Part shown: positions 1 through 6,437 of the stretch, one piece after another
How positions within the stretch are numbered: position 1 is the stretch's first letter
Layout: each line of letters opens with the position of its first letter
Origin: Tidjanibacter sp.
Lineage (GTDB): Bacteria > Bacteroidota > Bacteroidia > Bacteroidales > Rikenellaceae
Reading direction: 5' to 3'
NCBI GenBank assembly: GCA_017630115.1
Contig: JAGBVY010000160.1
Location: forward strand, 1-7,322
DNA length: 7,322 nucleotides
The notes under the pieces: generated by a model
The model's database searches: none
What the model was told of the DNA's origin: nothing
The model's input: only the letters and a program-made list of their open reading frames with translations
Made by a program: the position numbers and the translations under genes

Positions 1-1173
1 GGGAATAGTAAGCGAAGTCAGCGCAAGACCTGCCAATGCATTGTTCTGGATGGTCTCCACTTTGTTCAAATCGAGCGATGTAATACTGCTGCCGGCAAAC
101 ATGTGGGGCGAAAGAGTCTTCACTTGCTCACCCAGAGTGATGCTTGCAAGAGTGGGCATACCACCAAACAGACCCTCGCTGTTGGTATCAACCCCAGTTT
201 GAGTTTGTACAATCTCGCGATTGAGCACCAAAGTGGTAAGTACATTGTTGTCTTGGAAGAGGTTTTCAGCCTCGCCGTCGGTGTCATAGCCCATAGTCAA
301 AGCCATACCGGTAGGGCTCTCCTCGAAGGTAACTTTTGTAAGACTTGTACACTCGTGGAATACGTCGTTGCCAATAGTATTCACCGAGCCGGGGATTACG
401 ATTTCAGTGATGGCGGCATCGGCAAACATATTGTTCGACAGACTCTTAACCTGCTCGCCCAGAGTCACCGTAGTAAGTGTGGTCTTACCACCAAACAGAC
501 CCTCAGGGTCGTCATTGGGATTGCCGAACTTGTAATCAATATCACGGTTGAGGCTAACAGTTACCAGAGGGCAGCTATAAAATGGACCATCGTCGTCGTT
601 TGCATCATAGAAGCCCATAGCAAGAGGCGAACCATCGGCGCTGGGCTCGAAGGTTACAGTAGTCAGCATATCACAGCCCTCAAAGACATTATTGCCAACG
701 GAGGTTAGGGTTCCGGGGAAGACAATCTCCTGAATGGGAAGATAGTTGAACATCTTATTCGAGAGGCTCTTCACCTGAGGACCGATGACTACGGAAACAG
801 TGCCCACACTCTCGAAATTTTTGTGATAGAACATACCCTCATCTACCTCGGTGGGGTTGTATGGGTCACCATCTTCATCTACGTAGTTAAGCTCACGGTT
901 GAGGTTGATAGTGGTCAGTTTGGTGTCGTAGAAGGGGCCCCACTCATAGCCATAAGACATATGGCAGATATTCAAAGGGGTCTTGGTTGCACTGGGCAAG
1001 AAGGTAACCGACTCCAACTCGGCGCAATCGTAGAAGGCATTTACATTGATATTGGCCATACTACCGGGGATGGTAATCTCGCGGAGGGCGGAACCTTCAA
1101 ATGCACTCTCCTCAATGGTAATAACACCCTCGGGCATAGTGATGGTTGCAACATTGCAATCCTCAAACGCAAA
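1..1173 (-). repeat. Tandem long-period LRR units inside the BspA-like gene
   Basis: Four related units of about 109-112 residues lie in tandem at roughly 838-1173, 502-837, 175-501 and 1-174; the last is cut by the window edge. Each unit combines several LRR_5 strands with recurring landmarks: LNRE/DI (residues 460, 577 and 686), GLFGG or GMFYH (482, 594, 703), QVKSLSNxMF (502, 611, 720), and FEGC or FHEC followed by LTxVTFE. The LNR landmarks are spaced 351 and then 327 nt apart. The unit is far longer than one 22-25-residue LRR, so blocks of several LRRs appear to have been duplicated together. Confidence 0.8.
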
Positions 1174-2280
1174 CTTCTTAATAGTGGTCAGAGGGGTCGT
1201 AAACTCAATTACAAACTGACCAAGAGTAGCATCCCAACTCTGGGTGTAGTCATCGGTATTGAATGCGCCTTTGGAGAAGCTCAATGGCTCTTTGTTCTCA
1301 TCCGAGCGAGTGTACCAGAGTTTGGTTGCAGCAGGGGCGTTGCAAACAAATCTCAGAGCTGCCATTGGTTTTACAATGTTGCGCTCGATGGCAATCTCTT
1401 TGGAGGCCTGCTTAGTGTAGGTGTTGCCATAGATGTCATCCACAGTGATTTTAATACCGTCGGTGAATGTCACAGGAGGCAAGCAGAACCAAAACTCGGT
1501 AGCGTTCTCAGCATTCTTGCCAAGACTCACACCCTCGCCACAATCCAAAACGACAGAGGTCGAAGCATCCTCGGCCATAGTGATAACAGGGGCAGCCTCC
1601 GAATCGGCCATAACTACTGCACTACCGGCAATCTTATCAACGCCACTAACCGACGAGAGAGTGATTCTCTTAACACTTGTCACCTGACCATTGGTATCCT
1701 CGCCATAGAGTTTGATTACAAGATAACCACAAGCATTGCGGAAATAGAGGTCGGCATCCATATTGCTCTCGCCCGAAGCAACCATAATGTTGGCATCCCT
1801 TCCGAATGATTTTTCGCCATACTTCTGAGTGGTGGGGTAGTTCAGATTTATCATATCCACACCTTTCTCGGCGTCATATACGACAGTGATATTCTCGTTG
1901 TAGGGGAATACAGCCTTTGAGCTAAAAATCAGAGCGCCATTAGTGCCAACAACCTGACCATCCTTATTGACGTTCTTGTTCAACTCAACCGACTCGCCGC
2001 CATCCTCGCCTTGGTAGGAGTACTTCACATTGTGCATATTGCCGGAGAAGTAGGAGATAGCGTCGCCATTGTGCCAAAGAACTTTGTTGCCTTGCAAATA
2101 TGTACGGGTTGCAGCACCGTCCTGCTCAGCTGCCATAGATACTCGGATAACTTCGGGAAGCTCGCCGATTTCCACTACGGTGTTATCCTCCTGACCGGCA
2201 TCAGGCAGCATCTCATCTTGATTCCTATCGCATCCGCAAAGGAGTACGATTACAGACAAAAAATAAAATAATCTCTTCAT
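1..2280 (-). CDS. BspA-like LRR surface lipoprotein with N-terminal fimbrillin-like domain (3' end outside window)
   Basis: Predicted cell-surface lipoprotein. The frame is open for 760 codons from the ATG at 2280 to the window edge, with no stop. It starts with a lipoprotein signal (MKRLFYFLSVIVLLCGC, acylated Cys about residue 17) followed by an acidic linker. Residues about 44-320 resemble the Mfa-like/fimbrillin family: a TRTYLQGNKVLWHNGDAISYF-like strand near 59-79, and near 263-305 the typical closing segment (FWFCLPPV, then IERNIVKPM). From about 362 onward the protein is BspA-type LRR_5 repeats, with motifs such as TIKKFAFEDC, LREITIPGS and LTKVTFE. Family members are usually exposed adhesins or host- or glycan-binding proteins; the ligand here is unknown. 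The start is supported by the signal peptide and by the 7-nt gap to the upstream peptide gene. It probably shares the promoter at 2484-2515. The lipobox (LLCGC) is slightly atypical because of Cys at -2. The LRR and lipoprotein calls are firm; the fimbrillin call is good but made by eye. Confidence 0.9.
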   Translation of the reverse strand, partial: MKRLFYFLSVIVLLCGCDRNQDEMLPDAGQEDNTVVEIGELPEVIRVSMAAEQDGAATRTYLQGNKVLWHNGDAISYFSGNMHNVKYSYQGEDGGESVELNKNVNKDGQVVGTNGALIFSSKAVFPYNENITVVYDAEKGVDMINLNYPTTQKYGEKSFGRDANIMVASGESNMDADLYFRNACGYLVIKLYGEDTNGQVTSVKRITLSSVSGVDKIAGSAVVMADSEAAPVITMAEDASTSVVLDCGEGVSLGKNAENATEFWFCLPPVTFTDGIKITVDDIYGNTYTKQASKEIAIERNIVKPMAALRFVCNAPAATKLWYTRSDENKEPLSFSKGAFNTDDYTQSWDATLGQFVIEFTTPLTTIKKFAFEDCNVATITMPEGVITIEESAFEGSALREITIPGSMANINVNAFYDCAELESVTFLPSATKTPLNICHMSYGYEWGPFYDTKLTTINLNRELNYVDEDGDPYNPTEVDEGMFYHKNFESVGTVSVVIGPQVKSLSNKMFNYLPIQEIVFPGTLTSVGNNVFEGCDMLTTVTFEPSADGSPLAMGFYDANDDDGPFYSCPLVTVSLNRDIDYKFGNPNDDPEGLFGGKTTLTTVTLGEQVKSLSNNMFADAAITEIVIPGSVNTIGNDVFHECTSLTKVTFEESPTGMALTMGYDTDGEAENLFQDNNVLTTLVLNREIVQTQTGVDTNSEGLFGGMPTLASITLGEQVKTLSPHMFAGSSITSLDLNKVETIQNNALAGLALTSLTIP

Positions 2281-2287
2281 AATAAGT

Positions 2288-2428
2288 TTAGTTATCCCAG
2301 TCCTCTTCGGTGCCAAATTCTACATCTTCGGTTTTAATACTACCAGCAATTCCTTGCTCTACTTCTACTACGACCACCTCAATACGAGGCGACTCATAGG
2401 GATTTGATTGAAATAATTTTTTGCTCAT
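2288..2428 (-). CDS. Small acidic peptide (46 aa) co-transcribed with the LRR lipoprotein
   Basis: This short gene begins MSKKLFQSNPYESPRIEVV and continues through a Val/Glu-rich strand (VVVEVEQGIAGS) to an acidic, Trp-containing tail (EEDWDN) and a TAA. It has no signal peptide and no cysteine. Its stop lies 7 nt before the ATG of the lipoprotein gene, and a Bacteroidota promoter sits about 55 nt upstream, so translation is plausible. In my experience Bacteroidales genomes contain many short proteins with a Pro-rich start, an IEVVxxEVE strand, a small-residue turn and an acidic aromatic tail, often next to surface-protein genes; their function is not established. Possible roles are a chaperone-like partner, an exported or processed peptide, or a translated leader controlling the downstream gene. 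I do not recognise a named family. Confidence 0.65.
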   Translation of the reverse strand: MSKKLFQSNPYESPRIEVVVVEVEQGIAGSIKTEDVEFGTEEDWDN

Positions 2429-2483
2429 AAAACGAATTGAATTTATTGAATAATAATATACTCTTATATTTATAAATAGCCCG

Positions 2484-2515
2484 CAAAATTACCTTATGAC
2501 TCAAAAACCTTCAAA
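2484..2515 (-). promoter_or_regulatory. Promoter of the peptide-lipoprotein operon
   Basis: Read on the minus strand, TAATTTTG (2484-2491) matches the Bacteroidota -7 consensus TAnnTTTG exactly. TTTG (2512-2515) lies 20 nt upstream and matches the -33 element. The expected start site is near 2477, giving an AT-rich leader of about 50 nt before the peptide ATG at 2428. There is no Shine-Dalgarno sequence, as is usual for the phylum. Confidence 0.75.
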
Positions 2516-2527
2516 TAATCAAATCCT

Positions 2528-2592
2528 ACATTTTGGTTTACATCATCTATGAATATGTCAAAAAATGGCAAATGTAAACCAAAATGTAAACC
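2528..2592. promoter_or_regulatory. Perfect 16-bp inverted repeat, candidate shared operator of divergent promoters
   Basis: ACATTTTGGTTTACAT (2528-2543) and ATGTAAACCAAAATGT (2572-2587) are exact reverse complements separated by 28 nt. On the plus side ATGTAAACC occurs twice in direct orientation 12 bp apart (2572-2580, 2584-2592). The minus-strand arm has one exact copy and a decayed second copy in which only the ATGTA is kept. The arms lie between the divergent promoters. The left arm ends 12 nt upstream of the minus-strand -33 element, and the right arm lies about 5-10 nt upstream of the weak plus-strand -33 region. This fits binding of an activator to each side, possibly with looping or cooperativity. 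A transcription terminator is unlikely because neither neighbouring gene ends here. The repeat is directly visible; the operator role and the identity of the binder are inferred. Confidence 0.65.
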
Positions 2593-2597
2593 GACTG

Positions 2598-2631
2598 ATT
2601 GGGACAGCAACCCGAAATTTGTATAATTTTG
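2598..2631 (+). promoter_or_regulatory. Promoter of the TPR-HTH regulator gene
   Basis: TAATTTTG at 2624-2631 is an exact -7 element. The -33 region is poor: the best candidate is ATTG at 2598-2601, 22 nt upstream. This would suit a promoter that depends on an activator bound at the adjacent ATGTAAACC repeats. The expected start near 2638 leaves a leader of about 57 nt before the ATG at 2695. Confidence 0.6.
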
Positions 2632-2694
2632 TGGCCGATATAAACAACCCGACTACCGTCTATTTACGGTCAATCTACAAAATAGAACAAGACA

Positions 2695-4650
2695 ATGAGC
2701 CAAATTTGGAGGAGCAAGAGAGTAGTACTACTCCACATCTTTATTCTTATATGTACTGTTTGCTTTGCCAACGACAATCTCTACAAGAGGGCCAGAGCGC
2801 TACAACGCGAAGGAAAATTCGACGAGGCTATCGAGTCTTTTGAGGAGTATCTGTCGCAGCCCATAAGAGAGAATCAGCTCTCCGACTACCAGGTCGCCCT
2901 CCACACCGATGCGCTGGTGCAACTGATGAACACCTTTCAGAGCAAGGGAGAGCCAGAGGGGTGCATCGTAGCCCTCAAAGAGCTATTCAACACGGCCCCC
3001 GCATTGCAGAACGACTTTTTGAGGGACTACTACTCGGTGTTGGGCTACGCCCTTTCGCGCACCGAGCAAATGGATGAGGCCGAGGCCACAATGTTGAAAG
3101 CATTTACAATCCCACTTCATCGTGCCACTCCCGAGCGCTACTTCCGCGACTATGCTTATGCGGCGGCCGTCTTTTACAGCAACCCCAACTATCAAAAAGA
3201 GGTGGTAGAGTGGTGTCAGGAGGCGTTGGTGCAAGCCGAGTTGTGCAACAACACCTCTGGCAAACAGTGGGTTTTGGCTATGTTGGGTTCGTTCTACAAG
3301 CGACACGGCCTCATCGGCGAAGCCTTGGAACTATCGCAGCAAAGCAAAAAGGAGGCACAAGAGAGGGGCGACGAATTGGGTGTGCTGAATAGTCTGCACA
3401 CTCTGGTTGACCTATTTATATATTGGGGTGTGCCCGAATATGCCGACGTCTATGCCGAAGAGGCCATCCGAGTGGAGAGAAATATGAGCGCACAGAATCC
3501 GATGATTTCTGCTCAGACCTATATTAACAAGGGGCGAGTACAGCTTCATCTCGGAGCTACCGACTCTATTGCCTACTACATCGAAAAGGCACGCGCGCTT
3601 TGCCAACATCTGCCCTACAATAGCGGTATGGTAGATGTCAATCTCCTCTGTGGCACCTATTTGACCGAGAGAGGCGATGAGTCCGTGCAGAGGGGTATTG
3701 AAGAGTTGGAGTGTGTAACAAGGCAAGCTACGGCAGCCAATAGAGCAAAAGCCTATCACCAGTTGGCGCAAACCTATTTGAGGATGGGAAAGGGTAAATT
3801 GGCGGAGGTTATGTTGGATAGTATGCACACACTTCTGACCCCGCAAGAGTATCCATTGTTTGTCAATATAGATTATCGTCCGATTTTGGAGTACTATCAA
3901 AAAATCGGCAATAGGCATAAGGCCAACCAATATGCCGAACTGATGCTCAAAGAGCAGCAACTATTCAAGCAGAAAAAGCTGATATTCAACCTAATAAAAG
4001 CCACCGTCGAACAGCATACCGAGCAGCAAAGACAGGAATTAAAGATTATCCAACTGAAACAGACCAACCAACAGCTCGTATTCCTTATCTCAATTATCAT
4101 CTCTATTGTCACCATTGCTGCCATTGTTTTGCGTCTTTACAAGCAGAAGAGGTTGCATCAGATTCAGATTCAACAGACCAACGACAAGTTTGCCTTATTG
4201 GTCCAGAAACTCAATCAATCCAACAGCGAAAAAGAGAAGATAACACAAGAGATATGTGAGTTGCTCAACGACAAGGACAAACGCCAAGAGTTGGAGACCA
4301 TAACCCCCTCTATGCTCCAAAAGGGAGGAGAATCGAAGTTCCGTCAGTGTTTCGAGCTGATGTATCCGCTATTTCTGCCTCGACTTCGCGAGCGAGTGCC
4401 CTCCATTACTCGTCGTGAGGAGCTGTTGTCGATGCTCGTTGTCTTGAAACAAGACAACAAGGAGATAGCCGAACTATTGGCCATAGCCCCACGAAGTGTC
4501 TTGATGCTTCGCCATCGCTTCCGCCAGAAAATAGGTCTAACCACCGACAACTCGCTCGAAAACTTCATCGAAGAGATTTTAATGTTGCCCAACAGTCCAC
4601 ACAAGGCAACTCCTGCCGAGCCTAACCCTCCAACGGGAACTGCAAAATAA
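2695..4650 (+). CDS. Membrane-anchored one-component regulator: periplasmic TPR domain, TM helix, cytoplasmic LuxR-type HTH
   Basis: This 651-residue protein is probably a sensor and transcription factor. Its N-terminal signal (residues about 8-25, hydrophobic VVLLHIFILICTVCFA) is followed by tetratricopeptide-like helices, for example 27-57 (RARALQREGKFDEAIESFEEYL), 190-261 and about 353-435. A helical stretch then leads into one membrane segment at about 461-479, followed by a basic patch (RLYKQKRLHQ) that puts the C-terminus in the cytoplasm. A coiled coil spans about 485-525. Residues 569-637 form a GerE/LuxR-like HTH: SITRREELLSMLV, then NKEIAELLAIAPRSVLMLRH and the basic FRQKIGL. Bacteroidota have many such TPR-TM-HTH proteins; few have known ligands or targets. 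No kinase or receiver domain is present, so the signal must pass directly through the membrane. The start is supported by the signal peptide and promoter. It is divergent from the peptide-lipoprotein operon, the likeliest target, and may regulate itself. No convincing terminator follows. Confidence 0.85.
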   Translation: MSQIWRSKRVVLLHIFILICTVCFANDNLYKRARALQREGKFDEAIESFEEYLSQPIRENQLSDYQVALHTDALVQLMNTFQSKGEPEGCIVALKELFNTAPALQNDFLRDYYSVLGYALSRTEQMDEAEATMLKAFTIPLHRATPERYFRDYAYAAAVFYSNPNYQKEVVEWCQEALVQAELCNNTSGKQWVLAMLGSFYKRHGLIGEALELSQQSKKEAQERGDELGVLNSLHTLVDLFIYWGVPEYADVYAEEAIRVERNMSAQNPMISAQTYINKGRVQLHLGATDSIAYYIEKARALCQHLPYNSGMVDVNLLCGTYLTERGDESVQRGIEELECVTRQATAANRAKAYHQLAQTYLRMGKGKLAEVMLDSMHTLLTPQEYPLFVNIDYRPILEYYQKIGNRHKANQYAELMLKEQQLFKQKKLIFNLIKATVEQHTEQQRQELKIIQLKQTNQQLVFLISIIISIVTIAAIVLRLYKQKRLHQIQIQQTNDKFALLVQKLNQSNSEKEKITQEICELLNDKDKRQELETITPSMLQKGGESKFRQCFELMYPLFLPRLRERVPSITRREELLSMLVVLKQDNKEIAELLAIAPRSVLMLRHRFRQKIGLTTDNSLENFIEEILMLPNSPHKATPAEPNPPTGTAK

Positions 4651-4707
4651 ATCCTAAGGAAGCCATAGCCTTTATTTGTTAGATATAGAGATATTCGGGA
4701 GTGTGGG

Positions 4708-4730
4708 TTTGACAAAAATTTCTACCTTTG
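4708..4730 (+). promoter_or_regulatory. Promoter of the DUF4434-like gene
   Basis: TACCTTTG at 4723-4730 is an exact -7 element. A TTTGACA occurs at 4708-4714, but it is only 11 nt upstream of the -7 box, against the usual 19-20, so it may be a regulator half-site rather than a true -33 element. Transcription would start near 4737, leaving a leader of about 28 nt before the ATG at 4765. The 114-nt gap after the TPR-HTH gene and this element suggest an independent transcription unit. Confidence 0.65.
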
Positions 4731-4764
4731 TAGCTCAATAGTCACACACAAACCACACAACCCT

Positions 4765-6225
4765 ATGAAACGACCACTTACATTGGCTCTAAGCCTTCTC
4801 TGCTACGCCTCGCTACTATGTGCGGGCGAGATAAAACCCGTAACAGGCACATTTATCAACCTCGCCTACCAAGACGTACGCAACCGATACACCAATCCTG
4901 CGGGGGTCGATATGACCAGCCCCGAACTTTGGGCCGCCAAGGTGGCCGAGATGAGCGATATGGGTATGGAGTATCTCATATTTATGGCTGTGGCCAACGA
5001 CGGTCAGGCCTTCTACCCCTCACGCCTTATGCCCCACCACTACCCTGCCGGACGCAAGAGCCCCGTGGAGGCTATTATGGATGCTGCCGCCGAGAGAGGA
5101 ATGAAGGTATTTATGAGCACCGGCTGGGCCGAAAACCAAGACGACAACCTACGCATACCCCGCATCAAGCAGCGCCAGATGGATATGATGGTCGAGCTGG
5201 CCGAGCTATTTGGCACACACAAAGCCTTCTATGGATGGTATTTGCCTGTGGAGGATTGCTTAGGCCCGGTGCTGACCGACTATGCTGTGGAGGCTGTCAA
5301 TGCCCTCACCGAGCGTGCCCGCGAACTTACCCCCGAGGCCAAGATACTCATCTCGCCCTACGGCATATTCAACTCCGACTTTTCGCACCCCAACTACGCA
5401 CGTCAAATTGGTCGTCTGAAAGTGGACATCATCGCCTACCAAGACGAAGTGGGTTGCGTCAGGGAGCGCTTTCCCCTACCCCGCTTGCGCGAGAATTGGC
5501 AGAAGCTTGCCGCCATACACTCCACTCTCCCCATTGAGATGTGGGCCAACTGCGAGAATTTCACTTGGGAGCGTGGCACCAACGACCGCACCTCTGCACT
5601 CATCCCCGCCGCGCCCGAGAGGTTTAGGGCACAGTTGGAGGTAGCCAGCGAGGCAGGTGTGGAGCGCATCGTATCGTTTATGATGTGCGGCATTTTCGAC
5701 CCCAAAAATTCCCCCTATTCCCTCGGACAGCCCGACTTAGCCAATAGGGCCGCAAGTGAGTATATGAGTTGGGCCAAAGAACGCAACTCGCTGAGGGTCA
5801 AGGCAGAGCAGTGCCTCGCCATTAGCCACTGCTCCGAGCCACAACTGGTGGATGGCGTTGTAGCCAACGAGGATAGTGGTCACAATGGATGGATAGCACT
5901 CCCCAAAGGCGAGCACTCTTTTGAGATGGAATTGGCCGAGGCAAGCGACAACATAACCCTCCACTTGGGTGCGCTCAACTATATGCCCGAGGGGATAGGC
6001 TTGCCCGAGCGAATTGCACTCTACGGCTCTGCCGACGGCACCAGTTACACACTGCTGAGTGTGATACAACCCTACGCTTGGCCCAACAATCGCCACGACG
6101 CGTGGGTTAAGGAGCTACGATTGGAACACAAGGCCGAGAGGATAAAAAATCTGAAAATAGTCCTTAGCTGCCCCTCTAAGTGCTACATCGACGAGCTGCG
6201 ATTAAGTGGTGGCACAGCAGAGTAA
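4765..6225 (+). CDS. Secreted TIM-barrel-like protein of the DUF4434 type with C-terminal discoidin-like domain (putative glycoside hydrolase)
   Basis: This 486-residue exported protein has a type I signal peptide (MKRPLTLALS to LLCA, cleavage about residue 20). Residues about 25-340 look like a DUF4434-type (beta/alpha)8 barrel: VTGTFINLAYQD near 26-37, WAAKVAEMSDMGMEYLIF near 56-73, GMKVFMSTGW near 112-121, GWYLPVED at 157-164, ILISPYG near 194-200, DIIAYQDEVG at 221-230 and IEMWANCENF near 257-266. Glu163, at the end of a barrel strand, is a natural acid/base candidate; Glu228, Glu258 or Glu264 could complete an active site. This is inferred by analogy with TIM-barrel hydrolases. Residues about 343-486 resemble an F5/8C (discoidin) sandwich: QLVDGVVA, then GWIALPKGEHSFEMEL, then LPERIALYGSADGTSYTLL. 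Such domains often bind sugars. DUF4434 proteins are usually linked with carbohydrate breakdown, but I know of no defined substrate. The gene has its own promoter and a strong terminator. Confidence 0.8.
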   Translation: MKRPLTLALSLLCYASLLCAGEIKPVTGTFINLAYQDVRNRYTNPAGVDMTSPELWAAKVAEMSDMGMEYLIFMAVANDGQAFYPSRLMPHHYPAGRKSPVEAIMDAAAERGMKVFMSTGWAENQDDNLRIPRIKQRQMDMMVELAELFGTHKAFYGWYLPVEDCLGPVLTDYAVEAVNALTERARELTPEAKILISPYGIFNSDFSHPNYARQIGRLKVDIIAYQDEVGCVRERFPLPRLRENWQKLAAIHSTLPIEMWANCENFTWERGTNDRTSALIPAAPERFRAQLEVASEAGVERIVSFMMCGIFDPKNSPYSLGQPDLANRAASEYMSWAKERNSLRVKAEQCLAISHCSEPQLVDGVVANEDSGHNGWIALPKGEHSFEMELAEASDNITLHLGALNYMPEGIGLPERIALYGSADGTSYTLLSVIQPYAWPNNRHDAWVKELRLEHKAERIKNLKIVLSCPSKCYIDELRLSGGTAE

Positions 6226-6269
6226 ATCGGCCACTTGCTCTACTTCACAAAAGTCCAACACCCCACCAC

Positions 6270-6304
6270 AACACCCCTTAGACCAACGTCGAGGGGTGTT
6301 TTAG
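6270..6304 (+). terminator. Intrinsic terminator after the DUF4434-like gene
   Basis: A perfect 9-bp stem, AACACCCCT (6270-6278) with AGGGGTGTT (6292-6300), is extended inside by GAC (6281-6283) and GTC (6288-6290) around a CAAC tetraloop. It is followed by a short T-rich run (TTAGTTTG). It lies 45 nt after the stop at 6225. AACACCCC also occurs at 6257-6264, so the 3' arm could pair with either copy. Confidence 0.85.
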
Positions 6305-6324
6305 TTTGACATACGGCTGTCAAA
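6305..6324. promoter_or_regulatory. TTTGACA-N6-TGTCAAA dyad, candidate operator upstream of the WYL regulator
   Basis: A perfect 7-bp dyad with a 6-bp spacer lies directly after the terminator and about 69 nt upstream of the -7 element of the next gene. Its 20-bp size is typical of a homodimer binding site, and autoregulation by the WYL-family protein downstream is possible. The same heptamer occurs once in the promoter at 4708-4714, and as TGTCAAA at 2556-2562. The short T-flanked hairpin could instead merely reinforce the terminator. Confidence 0.4.
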
Positions 6325-6392
6325 ATAAGCCATTTTGGGTCAGATAGCAAAAATTAGCTCCGAGGCTGAGGAAGATATCCATTTATTTTGTG

Positions 6393-6400
6393 TAACTTTG
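6393..6400 (+). promoter_or_regulatory. -7 element of the WYL-regulator promoter
   Basis: TAACTTTG matches TAnnTTTG. No clear -33 TTTG lies at the usual distance. The predicted start near 6407 leaves a leader of about 31 nt before the ATG at 6438. Confidence 0.55.
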
Positions 6401-6437
6401 TATGCCGCAGGCCACTAATGGAAGAGCGGCGAGTATT

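Noticed and set aside
103..1809. Long plus-strand open frames (103-708 and 823-1809) antisense to the LRR gene
   Set aside because: They mirror the repetitive, coherent minus-strand LRR protein. Their translations lack any domain, signal peptide or promoter, and their recurring motifs are reverse images of the LRR units.
2565..2843. Plus-strand 92-codon frame overlapping the operator and the 5' end of the TPR-HTH gene
   Set aside because: Its start lies within the inverted-repeat region upstream of the predicted transcription start, and it overlaps the well-supported regulator in another frame.
4656..4672. Weak hairpin AAGG/CCTT after the TPR-HTH gene, considered as a terminator
   Set aside because: It has only a 4-bp stem with a 9-nt loop and a short T-rich tail; too weak to call.
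4818..5537. 239-codon plus-strand frame within the DUF4434-like gene
   Set aside because: It is a shifted frame of a gene with clear signal peptide and barrel motifs. The translation is rich in Arg, Gly and Pro without domain features.
6404..6430. GCCGC/GCGGC pairing in the leader of the WYL gene, considered as a regulatory RNA structure
   Set aside because: A 5-bp stem with a 17-nt loop is expected by chance and matches no riboswitch class I know.
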